The position numbers were made by a program, and so were the translations under genes. DNA of 20,559 nucleotides from DATGZX01 sp035296965 (lineage in GTDB: Bacteria; Planctomycetota; Planctomycetia; Gemmatales; Gemmataceae), in assembly GCA_035296965.1 (NCBI GenBank), contig DATGZX010000215.1:1-20559 (forward strand), read 5' to 3'. Below the pieces are notes generated by a model. It saw only the letters and a list, made by a program, of their open reading frames with translations, made no database searches and was not told the origin of the DNA. Positions 13,984 through 20,306 of the stretch are shown piece after piece. The first letter of the stretch is position 1; the number at the start of each line of letters is the position of its first letter.

Positions 13984-15078
13984 CTACATGAGCAGTGTTT
14001 GCGCCTGCTGCCAAATATGCCGGATCAGGTCGCCGGCTGGAACGGGCTGGGCCAGCGCTGCCGACTGGCCGGCCCAGACTTGCATGCGGTGGTAGTCGCC
14101 GGCGGCAGCTCCGGCTTCCTTCAGCGCGGCAGTCAGACCTCGCTGCACCGGATAGGGAGCCGGGGACGGTGCATCCGGTACTGCGGCGGCCTGGACGAAG
14201 TTGGTGGCGATCGCCCGGCCCAGGCGACCGGTGAAGGCGCGGGTGAGCATCGTCCCTTCCGGCTCGAGGTTCGCCAGCGCGTCGGCCCAAGCGCGATGGG
14301 TTTTCGCTTCCGGGCAGCGCAAAAACGCTGTGCCCAGCAGCGCGGCGCTGGCACCCAGCGTGAGTGCCGCGGCCACGCCCCGTCCGTCGCCGATGCCGCC
14401 GGCCGCGATGATTGGGATGTTGAGGTGGTCGGCCAGACATGGCAGCAGGGAGAACAGCCCCACGGCTTGCCGTTCGGCGGCTGCAGGATCAAACGAGCCT
14501 CGATGCCCGCCCGCTTCGTACCCCTGGGCGATGACGGCGTCGGCCCCGGCGGCCTGGGCTCGTTTCGCCTCCGCCAGCGTGGTGGCCGTGGCGAACCAGG
14601 CGACGCCCTGTTGCTTGAGCCGGCTAACGAACTCAGGCGGGTAAAGCCCCATGATGGAAGAGACCGCAGTCGGTTTCACTTCCAGGAATGCTTCGCATTG
14701 CTTGATAAACTCGGGCAAGGTCGTGTCGCCAGCGGTTGGTGGTACGGCGGGTCCCCACGCCGCCAGGAAAGCGCGCATGCGTGCTTCGGCCTCGGGATCT
14801 CGATGCGGCTTGGGGTCGGGAATCCAGACGTTGAGCTGAAAGGGCCCATTGCTCCCCGAGCGAAACTCCTTTACCCAATCGCGAATGCCCGCCGGCTGGG
14901 TCAGCAGTGCGCCCAGCGCCCCCATGGCGCCGGCATTGGCCACGGCAATCGAAAGACTGGCCGGGCACGCACCCGCCATCGGCGCCAGGAGGATCGGCAG
15001 CTTGAGACCATATTTCGCGCAAAATGCCGCGGCGCGATCGCGGGGGCTGGAATCTGTTTTTGGCAAAGATTGGGTCAT
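13984..15078 (-). CDS. Nitronate monooxygenase-like FMN-dependent flavoprotein
   Basis: This 364-residue protein is a TIM-barrel oxidoreductase of the nitronate monooxygenase (2-nitropropane dioxygenase) family, which uses FMN to oxidise alkyl nitronates such as propionate 3-nitronate. Visible motifs are LLAPMAGACPASLSIAVANA at about 31-50, AQGYEAGGHRG at 184-194 with the conserved His192, and the phosphate-binding IIAAGGIGDGRGVAAALTLG at about 224-243 followed by GTAFLRCPEA. The start chosen is MTQSLPKTDSSPRDRA (ATG at 15078). Longer frames to 15279 read through a palindromic repeat and are not credible. AGGGG lies about ten bases upstream. There is no signal peptide, so it is probably cytoplasmic. 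It appears monocistronic, and the substrate is not evident from its neighbours. The family also contains trans-acting enoyl reductase-like members. Confidence 0.9.
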   Translation of the reverse strand: MTQSLPKTDSSPRDRAAAFCAKYGLKLPILLAPMAGACPASLSIAVANAGAMGALGALLTQPAGIRDWVKEFRSGSNGPFQLNVWIPDPKPHRDPEAEARMRAFLAAWGPAVPPTAGDTTLPEFIKQCEAFLEVKPTAVSSIMGLYPPEFVSRLKQQGVAWFATATTLAEAKRAQAAGADAVIAQGYEAGGHRGSFDPAAAERQAVGLFSLLPCLADHLNIPIIAAGGIGDGRGVAAALTLGASAALLGTAFLRCPEAKTHRAWADALANLEPEGTMLTRAFTGRLGRAIATNFVQAAAVPDAPSPAPYPVQRGLTAALKEAGAAAGDYHRMQVWAGQSAALAQPVPAGDLIRHIWQQAQTLLM

Positions 15079-15127
15079 GGATACGGCCCCTATAGAAGGC
15101 CGCGCAGCTAATGCACCGTTAGGAAAT

Positions 15128-15183
15128 GGGTGCCATGCTTTGGTACTCCAAAGCGTGCTTTCGAGTACGAAAGCATGGCACCC
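15128..15183. repeat. 56-base two-tier palindrome (MITE-like)
   Basis: The outer arms GGGTGCCATGCTTT (15128-15141) and AAAGCATGGCACCC (15170-15183) are perfect complements. Inside them, GTACTCCAAAGC (15143-15154) and GCTTTCGAGTAC (15157-15168) pair with one mismatch. Outside them, AATGCA (15110-15115) and TGCATT (15190-15195) add a looser third arm. The whole folds into one long hairpin. No transposase is nearby. Confidence 0.8.
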
Positions 15184-15208
15184 GCTTGATGCATTGCTGG
15201 CGCAGTCC

Positions 15209-15301
15209 TCAATAGTTAAGCGCGATTGCCATGCGTCGGCCAGCGCTCGGCGAGGGTTCCGGAGGTCCCTGCCACACATTCATATAGAAGGTGACCGGCA
15301 T
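15209..15301 (-). pseudogene. Truncated PIN-like (DUF5615-type) toxin start
   Basis: Immediately after the DUF433 stop (TAA at 15304-15302) an ATG begins at 15301, reading MPVTFYMNV. This closely resembles the N-terminus of DUF5615 PIN-like proteins (MPVxFYMDVHVP), which in many genomes are the second gene of a DUF433-DUF5615 pair. From residue 10 the frame turns into WQGPPEPSPSAGRRMAIALN and stops after 30 codons at 15209-15211. The remaining toxin (about 100 residues) is missing. The break lies beside the palindromic element. A 9-base direct repeat TATAGAAGG occurs at 15091-15099 and 15283-15291. The family match rests on nine residues and operon position. Confidence 0.5.
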
Positions 15302-15616
15302 TTATACCAGGCCCTGGGAGCGCAAGCGCGAGAAGGCCGGGGAGCGGCCGGCGGCGTCCTTCTGGGCCTGGACCTGCTGCCATTCGGCGCGAATTTCCTC
15401 TTCCATCTCATTCTGATGATCGAAATAGTAGCCCATGGCCGCATGCACTTCTCCCGGCCGGAGATACGGGTGCTGCCGGCACATCTCCTCCACCGACCAG
15501 CCGTGAGCGAAATGGTCCATCACAATCTGCGCGATGCGCACTCGGGGCAGCCGCTGCAAGTGCGCGGCCTGGCCTTCTGGTTTCTCAATGTGCGGGTAGG
15601 ACATCGTTGCGGTCAT
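15302..15616 (-). CDS. DUF433 family antitoxin-like protein
   Basis: This 104-residue protein has the DUF433 signature at about 26-75: RIAQIVMDHFAHGWSVEEMC, then RQHPYLRPGEVHAAMGYYFD and HQNEMEEEI. DUF433 contains a winged/MerR-like helix-turn-helix and normally acts as the antitoxin and DNA-binding partner of DUF5615 PIN-like toxins. The ATG at 15616 is preceded by GAGGAGGA, a strong ribosome binding site; an earlier in-frame ATG at 15631 is less well placed. Its stop codon abuts the start of what seems to be the broken toxin. As an orphan it may now only regulate, or may be on its way to loss. Confidence 0.85.
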   Translation of the reverse strand: MTATMSYPHIEKPEGQAAHLQRLPRVRIAQIVMDHFAHGWSVEEMCRQHPYLRPGEVHAAMGYYFDHQNEMEEEIRAEWQQVQAQKDAAGRSPAFSRLRSQGLV

Positions 15617-15680
15617 GGGCTTCCTCCTCAACCAAGGTCCTTACATTGTAGCGGATCGAAGTTACCGTTCATCGCTGCGT

Positions 15681-15711
15681 TTGACCTTTTCTCCCCCCGC
15701 TCGTCTATCAT
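15681..15711 (+). promoter_or_regulatory. Candidate promoter for the sigma/anti-sigma operon
   Basis: TTGACC at 15681-15686 and TATCAT at 15706-15711 are separated by 19 bases; TCTATC would give 17. This is the only sigma-70-like pair I see in the short gap upstream of the operon. An ECF-type self-regulated promoter cannot be excluded. Confidence 0.3.
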
Positions 15712-15742
15712 TGCGGCAGGGCCGGGGCTTCTTCAAGGAGAC

Positions 15743-15796
15743 ATGATCGTCGAGCCTTGGGTAAGCCAGGCAGGTGCAGGACGGCGGTGTCCGTGA
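15743..15796 (+). CDS. Possible 17-residue leader peptide before the sigma gene
   Basis: An ATG at 15743 with a strong AAGGAG site just upstream opens a 17-codon frame, MIVEPWVSQAGAGRRCP. Its TGA (15794-15796) overlaps the GTG at 15793, one of the two candidate starts of the sigma factor. The ribosome binding site is better than any in front of the sigma gene itself, so the short frame could drive translational coupling. It may also be chance. Confidence 0.35.
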   Translation: MIVEPWVSQAGAGRRCP

Positions 15797-16299
15797 GAGA
15801 ACTGCTGGAAGAGTATGTGCCGCGCGTCTACCGGTTCGCCCTGCGCCTGGCGAATGATCCCCACATAGCTGAGGACCTGACGCAGGAGACGATGCTGCGG
15901 GCGTGGCGCAAACGCGAGCTGCTTCGGGAGCCGGGGGCGGCACGGGTTTGGCTCTTTCGGATCACTGTCAACCTCTGGCAGGATTGGCTCCGGCGGGGCC
16001 GGTCGTTGGTAGCCCAGGCCGGCTCGTTGCCGCCCGATCAACCGGATCGGGGCCGAACGCCCGACGATCAGCTCGCGAACGAAGAAAGCGTGCACTTGGC
16101 CCTTCAATCCTTGCAAGAGTTGCCGGAGGGGCAGCGCCAGGCGCTCTACTTACGGGCCTGCGAGGGGCTCTCGGCGGAGGAGATTGCTCTTGTACTTGGC
16201 ACAAGTGCCAACTCGGTCAAGGCCAGCCTGTGCGTGGCTCGAAAGAAGCTTCGCGAACAACTCCGTGAACTTTTCGAAAATCTTTCGATGATTCTTTGA
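15787..16299 (+). CDS. ECF RNA polymerase sigma factor
   Basis: This protein is about 170 residues long. Region 2 is at about 5-72 (LLEEYVPRVYRFALRLANDP, IAEDLTQETMLRAWRKRELL, ARVWLFRITVNLWQDWLRRG) and region 4 at about 103-160 (LQSLQELPEGQRQALYLRAC, GLSAEEIALVLGTSANSVKA). The linker is Pro/Asp-rich. The start is uncertain: GTG at 15787 (AGGA five bases upstream) or GTG at 15793 (overlapping the stop of a short upstream frame). A TTG at 15757 is less likely. The next gene, nine bases downstream, encodes a zinc-finger anti-sigma factor, so this sigma should be held inactive at the membrane until a signal arrives. The operon's third gene suggests an envelope signal (inference). Confidence 0.92.
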   Translation: MSVRELLEEYVPRVYRFALRLANDPHIAEDLTQETMLRAWRKRELLREPGAARVWLFRITVNLWQDWLRRGRSLVAQAGSLPPDQPDRGRTPDDQLANEESVHLALQSLQELPEGQRQALYLRACEGLSAEEIALVLGTSANSVKASLCVARKKLREQLRELFENLSMIL

Positions 16300-16308
16300 G
16301 AGAGCCTC

Positions 16309-16869
16309 ATGAGTGATGCCGTTTGTTGCCTTCTGGACGACTACCTTGAAGACGCGCTCGCGATACGCGAACGCAATACGTTCCTTGCTCATTTGGAGCA
16401 GTGCGCGGATTGTTCGCGAAAAATCGACGAGCAACGGCGGTTGGAAGAACTTGTGAAGCGGGCCACGCTGCAGGCCACGCCGGTGCCGGCCGACCTTGTG
16501 GAACGCATCGAGAGGCGTCTGCTACGGAAAACGCGGCGTGCGCGAGTTGCTTGGGTAAGTGCGCTTGCGGCGAGCGTGGTGCTGGCCCTGGGCGTTACGG
16601 GGTGGATCGTTCGCTCGCTGCCACGCGCGCACGAAGTGGCCAAAGGCTCCACGACCGCGGCGTCTATCGAAGTCCCTGAAGAAGCCGTGGCAACGAACGC
16701 CCCGGCGCACGTTACGGTTACGTCGCCCAGTGAGATCGTTGCCGTGCCGGTCAAGAGCCGAGACCCGGCGGTCACGATTGTCTGGTTGTTTCCGAGCCGG
16801 CACACAGTTGCCGGGGAAGGGCCTGCTGTTTCGCATTCGCTCAATCCCATGAATAGGAGTCGTCAATGA
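16309..16869 (+). CDS. Zinc-finger anti-sigma factor with one membrane segment
   Basis: This 186-residue protein has the anti-sigma zinc-finger motif His28-x3-Cys32-x2-Cys35 (FLAHLEQCADC) after an N-terminal CLLDDYLEDAL helix, followed by a helix that would clamp the sigma factor. A membrane segment lies at about 80-101 (VAWVSALAASVVLALGVTGW). About 85 residues lie outside; they are Ala/Val/Pro/Thr-rich and have no recognised domain. The topology is therefore cytoplasmic sigma-binding N-terminus and exported C-terminus, as in RseA/RsiW-like proteins. It lies nine bases after the sigma gene, and its stop overlaps the next start by four bases (ATGA). The ribosome binding site is weak, so translation is probably coupled to that of the sigma gene. 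Confidence 0.9.
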   Translation: MSDAVCCLLDDYLEDALAIRERNTFLAHLEQCADCSRKIDEQRRLEELVKRATLQATPVPADLVERIERRLLRKTRRARVAWVSALAASVVLALGVTGWIVRSLPRAHEVAKGSTTAASIEVPEEAVATNAPAHVTVTSPSEIVAVPVKSRDPAVTIVWLFPSRHTVAGEGPAVSHSLNPMNRSRQ

Positions 16870-17852
16870 AGCGTTTTCGATCCTTTGCACGCGGGTGGGC
16901 TTGCCTGGGTGTTTTGATTGTTCTGCTAGGTGCTTGCGGCCTGTTTTTGCCACCTGCCGCGGCACAGAAGGGGGAAGTTCCAACTCCGGCGCCCGCGCGT
17001 CCAGACTACACCGTGGTCCCTCTGAAGTACGTGGATGCAGTCCAGTCGAGCCAAATGTTGACGGAATTGTTGACCCCAGACGTTCATAAGCGTGTAAGAA
17101 TCGTGGTAGACGCGCGCACTAACTCGTTGCTCATCTCTGCTACGCCGGAAGACTGGAAGTTTTTGAAAAAAGCTGTGGAGATTCTAGATCAGAATCGCCG
17201 GGTGATGGGCCCCCAGGAACAACGATTCAAGGTGTTTCACCTCCACAACATCGCAATTGATGATGCATATTTTGAGAAGGGCCTGGCCACGGTCTTCCCT
17301 AAGAACTTGGGTAAGTTCTCCATAGACTATAGTCGACGTATGGTGATCGTTTCTGGTGAGGAGGATGCCCTTCGGGCTACGGAGGAGTTTCTGAAGGCAA
17401 TCGATGTGCCACAAGCGAAGCCCATCCGGGTTCCTAGTCAAATGCGCGTGCGCCTCGTCTGGCTAGCCAGCGGTCTATCCCGCAAGGATGCTGCACCTCC
17501 ACCCAAAGACCTAAAAAACGTCACGGACGAGTTGGCGGCTCTCGGTATCGAAGACTTGCGCACGGTTTCGCAATCGTTTGTCAATGTGATCGGACAAACA
17601 GAGTTCACGTCGCAGGGAGTAACCCAACTGGATTACCCGTGCAGCCTGTCTGTGGAAGGGCAGGTGCAACTGTCGGAAGTGGAGAAGGTGCTATCCCTTT
17701 CCATCAACGCACAGCGCGTGGGCGAATCCAAGTCGCCGCCCCTTTGCAAAGTCTCCACTACCGTGAGGCTTCCGATGGGCCGGTCCGTGGTTCTGGGGGT
17801 CACGCCGACGGAGAAATCCACTTCGGTGTTCGTGGTGCAGCTCCTGGACTGA
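16866..17852 (+). CDS. Exported protein with two secretin-N-like domains
   Basis: This 328-residue protein has a signal peptide at residues 1-33 (core LGVLIVLLGACGLFLPPAAA, likely cut before QKGE). Residues 47-108 (YTVVPLKYVDAVQSSQMLTE, VRIVVDARTNSLLISATPED, FLKKAVEILDQ) form a secretin N-domain repeat. Residues about 119-182 (RFKVFHLHNIAIDDAYFEKG, FSIDYSRRMVIVSGEEDALR, EEFLKAIDVP) are a second, more divergent one. The C-terminal part (about 190-328) is beta-rich and ends VRLPMGRSVVLGVTPTEKST, like the end strands of secretins. However, the region is far too short for a full secretin pore. Its start overlaps the anti-sigma stop by four bases, so it belongs to that operon. A role as envelope ligand or scaffold for the anti-sigma is inference. 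It could also be a paralogue of type II secretion components. Confidence 0.8.
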   Translation: MKRFRSFARGWACLGVLIVLLGACGLFLPPAAAQKGEVPTPAPARPDYTVVPLKYVDAVQSSQMLTELLTPDVHKRVRIVVDARTNSLLISATPEDWKFLKKAVEILDQNRRVMGPQEQRFKVFHLHNIAIDDAYFEKGLATVFPKNLGKFSIDYSRRMVIVSGEEDALRATEEFLKAIDVPQAKPIRVPSQMRVRLVWLASGLSRKDAAPPPKDLKNVTDELAALGIEDLRTVSQSFVNVIGQTEFTSQGVTQLDYPCSLSVEGQVQLSEVEKVLSLSINAQRVGESKSPPLCKVSTTVRLPMGRSVVLGVTPTEKSTSVFVVQLLD

Positions 17853-17886
17853 GTGATGGAGAAGGCAGCGGCATCAAGATAGCAAG

Positions 17887-17933
17887 GAAGGCAGGAAGAG
17901 GAATTGGTTTCTCTTCCTGCCTTCTGTTTTTCC
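17887..17933 (+). terminator. Intrinsic terminator of the sigma/anti-sigma/secretin-N operon
   Basis: GAAGGCAGGAAGAG (17887-17900) and CTCTTCCTGCCTTC (17911-17924) form a perfect 14-bp stem with a ten-base loop, followed by TGTTTTTCC. It lies 34 bases after the stop codon. The T-tract is on the plus strand only, so it mainly serves the plus-strand operon. It also separates that operon from the converging minus-strand gene. Confidence 0.9.
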
Positions 17934-17969
17934 AATTTTTCCAAGCGAAAGACCGCGATTGAATGCCTT

Positions 17970-18539
17970 TCACTTCTCCTGGGAAAGAATCCGCGGCAGC
18001 GCTTTAACCACCTCGGCAATCTTTTCTTCTTTCAACTCGCCCTCGCGGAATGCGAAATTGGCAACCACCTTTTGCTTGACGAAGAGCAGCACCGTCACGT
18101 CCGCGTCGGCGGCGAGGCGATAGCTGGGCGGGCCGCCCGCCTCCTCGAAAACGCCCAGCGGTATGCTTCGGATCGCGTGCTTGAGGCCCCACTGCACCAC
18201 CTTGGCATCGAAGTGAACCTGGTCCTCGTTGAGAAACGTGATCCAGCAGCGCAGGTCAGCCTTCTTGTGGTCCGCGACCGCCTTGTCGAGCTGTTGCGCG
18301 AGCTTGCCCAGGGGATCGCTCAAGCTGCGCGCGAACACCACGACGGCCGGGCGCTCGGCGGTTTCGCAGATGTAGCAGTACGATTCGCCGCGGTGCGGTC
18401 CCGTGGAAATGACGGCCGCATACGGCCCAGGCCGTTGGCCAGGCTGTAAACCGGACTGACATGGGCCGCTCGGCGTGGATGCCGTATGCAGCAGACACAC
18501 AAGCGCGAACGACCAGGTAGGGGCCAGACTCAATGCCAT
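17970..18539 (-). CDS. Exported thioredoxin-like CxxC protein, planctomycete type
   Basis: This 189-residue protein has an N-terminal signal-like segment (LAPTWSFALVCLLHTA). Residues about 38-90 read GPYAAVISTGPHRGESYCYI, then CETAERPAVVVFARSLSDPL, with a CxxC pair at Cys55 and Cys58 followed by a beta strand, as in thioredoxin-fold proteins. The C-terminal part has YRLAADADVTVLLFVKQKVV at about 140-159 and a final helix, also fitting that fold. I do not know a named family, but similar planctomycete proteins are familiar. A GGAGG site lies seven bases before the ATG. It follows the TPR gene by 13 bases and is surely in the same operon. A role in redox or metal handling outside the cytoplasm is possible but not shown. 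Confidence 0.8.
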   Translation of the reverse strand: MALSLAPTWSFALVCLLHTASTPSGPCQSGLQPGQRPGPYAAVISTGPHRGESYCYICETAERPAVVVFARSLSDPLGKLAQQLDKAVADHKKADLRCWITFLNEDQVHFDAKVVQWGLKHAIRSIPLGVFEEAGGPPSYRLAADADVTVLLFVKQKVVANFAFREGELKEEKIAEVVKALPRILSQEK

Positions 18540-18552
18540 CGCCGGACCTCCG

Positions 18553-20193
18553 TTATCTTTTCAAGCTGATGCTGGTTTCTTGTTTGAGTTTGTCGTTTCC
18601 ATGCCGCGCATCGCTGAGCGTCGGCTTCTCGCCACGCAATGACGCCAACTCGGAGGCGTAGCTCTGGGCGTCCGCCCGGCGCCAGCAACGATGGGAAAGC
18701 TCCGCGTATCTCTGGGCTTCCGCCGTTCGTCCTTGCCGCTCGCACAGGACCTGCAGCCCCAGGGCGGCGCGCATGCAGGCGGGGTCGTGGGCCAATGCTT
18801 CGAGAAGCGCCTCCTCGGCAATCTCGGCCTTGTTCGCCTGCAACGCCGCGATGCCCCATGCTTCCATGTAGTAGGCGCCGTTGCCCCAGGAATGGTGCGA
18901 GTAGTCGCTCTTCGAGCGCTCCGCTGCCTTGGCCAGGAGCTTCAAGCCGCAGTCCGCGACGCCGGTGCCGCATAAGAACAGGCCCTGTGTTTCCCACACA
19001 CGGTATTCCAATTGGCGGTCGTCCTTGCGCTGCTGGGCTGCTAGCCGGAGAACTTCGACCTCAGCGCCGGCCCGGCCCATGTCTCCCTTGCGGAGGTAGA
19101 CCAGGGCAGCCAGGTAACTGGCGGTCAACTTATCCGATTTGCGGAAATGCTCGACGGTCTTCAGTGCGTCTTCCCAGTTGCGCTCGGCCAGCGCGAGCCG
19201 GAACCAGGGGAGCCAGAGATGGATGTCCTGGCTCGAGGCTTCCTTTTGAATCGCGCGCGCCTCGCGGAACCTGCCGTCGTGGATCAGAGAAAGTGTGAGG
19301 ATTTCCAGGTGGTGCGAGTATTGATGATCGTCCTTGGGCTTGACGTTCATTTCCTTGTGGTAGGCTTGCTCCAGCTCGATGGCGCGGGCGGAGCGGTCGC
19401 TGGTCTTGTCCCAACGGCCTAGCCGGGTGGCCAGGTGGGCCTGCATGTGAAATGCGTGCGGGAGGCCGGGCGACGACTTGATGTAATTCTCCGCATAGAT
19501 CCACCCCAGTGCCGGACGGTGATAGGTCTCATAAAAGTGGAGCAGCTCGTGGTTGGCTCCCGGGTGCAGCAGGTTGACGTGCAAAAGCGCCTTGTAGAAG
19601 GGCACAGCGGATACCTGGCCGCCGAAGCCTCCCGCGCCTCCCGACAGCTGAGCACGGTAAAACCAGCCTTCCTCATCGTCGTCGTAGAGAGCCAGCATGT
19701 TGTCGATGGTGCGAATGGCAGCCTGTTTGCGGGCCTCGCCGCCGCCGACACCGGGAGCCAGGCCTTTCTCTTGCATGCGCGCCAGGATCAACTGCTGTTC
19801 GCGATGGCTGGCATGTTCTTTCAGGTCATTGGCCTTCTGCAGCGCCTTCGTGTGATTGCTTTTCCCCCACTGCTCCAGTGCCCGGCTCAGCCCCCACCAG
19901 GCCATGGCGCAATCGGGATCGTGCTTGGCCGCCGTCTCGAACGACCTGGCGGCTTCCATCCAGACATAGGAGTAAAAATAGCCCAGCCCCTGGTCGAAGA
20001 ATGCCTGGCACTCGGGCGAGGAGGTACTGATCCGATACTTGACCAGACAAAGATTCGGGATGATCTTCGCCGGGGCCAGCTCGGTGAAAGGCATTCTCAC
20101 AGGCGCCGGTTTGACGGGCGGCTGGACGGGCTTGGCCGCGGGTGGAACCAGCGCCAATGTCATCGCCAAACCAAGGGAAGCGGAGAGTATCAT
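18553..20193 (-). CDS. Exported TPR-repeat protein
   Basis: This 546-residue protein has a signal peptide (MILSASLGLAMTLALVPPAA) followed by a Pro/Lys-rich linker. Residues about 60-110 carry the pattern CQAFFDQGLGYFYSYVWMEA, then SFETAAKHDPDCAMAWWGLS, typical of a family of exported TPR proteins. Further TPR-like helical pairs run through the chain (LPHAFHMQAHLATRLGRWDK; ALLEALAHDPACMRAALGLQ; CERQGRTAEAQRYAELSHRC). No catalytic motif is evident, although His-rich segments occur (HPGANHELLHFYETYH; HQYSHHLEIL). The start is the ATG at 20193 with AAGGA at 20203-20207; a TTG at 20202 is too close to that site. It is the first gene of a two-gene operon with the CxxC protein. The function is unknown; scaffolding or substrate delivery is plausible. 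Confidence 0.88.
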   Translation of the reverse strand: MILSASLGLAMTLALVPPAAKPVQPPVKPAPVRMPFTELAPAKIIPNLCLVKYRISTSSPECQAFFDQGLGYFYSYVWMEAARSFETAAKHDPDCAMAWWGLSRALEQWGKSNHTKALQKANDLKEHASHREQQLILARMQEKGLAPGVGGGEARKQAAIRTIDNMLALYDDDEEGWFYRAQLSGGAGGFGGQVSAVPFYKALLHVNLLHPGANHELLHFYETYHRPALGWIYAENYIKSSPGLPHAFHMQAHLATRLGRWDKTSDRSARAIELEQAYHKEMNVKPKDDHQYSHHLEILTLSLIHDGRFREARAIQKEASSQDIHLWLPWFRLALAERNWEDALKTVEHFRKSDKLTASYLAALVYLRKGDMGRAGAEVEVLRLAAQQRKDDRQLEYRVWETQGLFLCGTGVADCGLKLLAKAAERSKSDYSHHSWGNGAYYMEAWGIAALQANKAEIAEEALLEALAHDPACMRAALGLQVLCERQGRTAEAQRYAELSHRCWRRADAQSYASELASLRGEKPTLSDARHGNDKLKQETSISLKR

Positions 20194-20306
20194 CGGGTTC
20201 AATCCTTGGTGCAGTTCTCAGAACCATGTCCGTACAGTCATTGTGCGACAAGCAGAGAGGAGATGCCAGACGAAAAAACTTGGGAACGGGGAATGATCGC
20301 CAAACC

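Noticed and set aside
13969..15111. 380-codon plus-strand frame
   Set aside because: It is antisense to the nitronate monooxygenase-like gene, which has clear family motifs. No ribosome binding site or domain supports it.
15079..15279. 67-residue N-terminal extension of the nitronate monooxygenase
   Set aside because: The extension reads through the 56-base palindrome. Family homology begins just after the ATG at 15078.
14849..15796. 315-codon plus-strand frame
   Set aside because: It runs antisense through the flavoprotein start, the palindrome and the DUF433 gene, which is better supported. It has no domain content.
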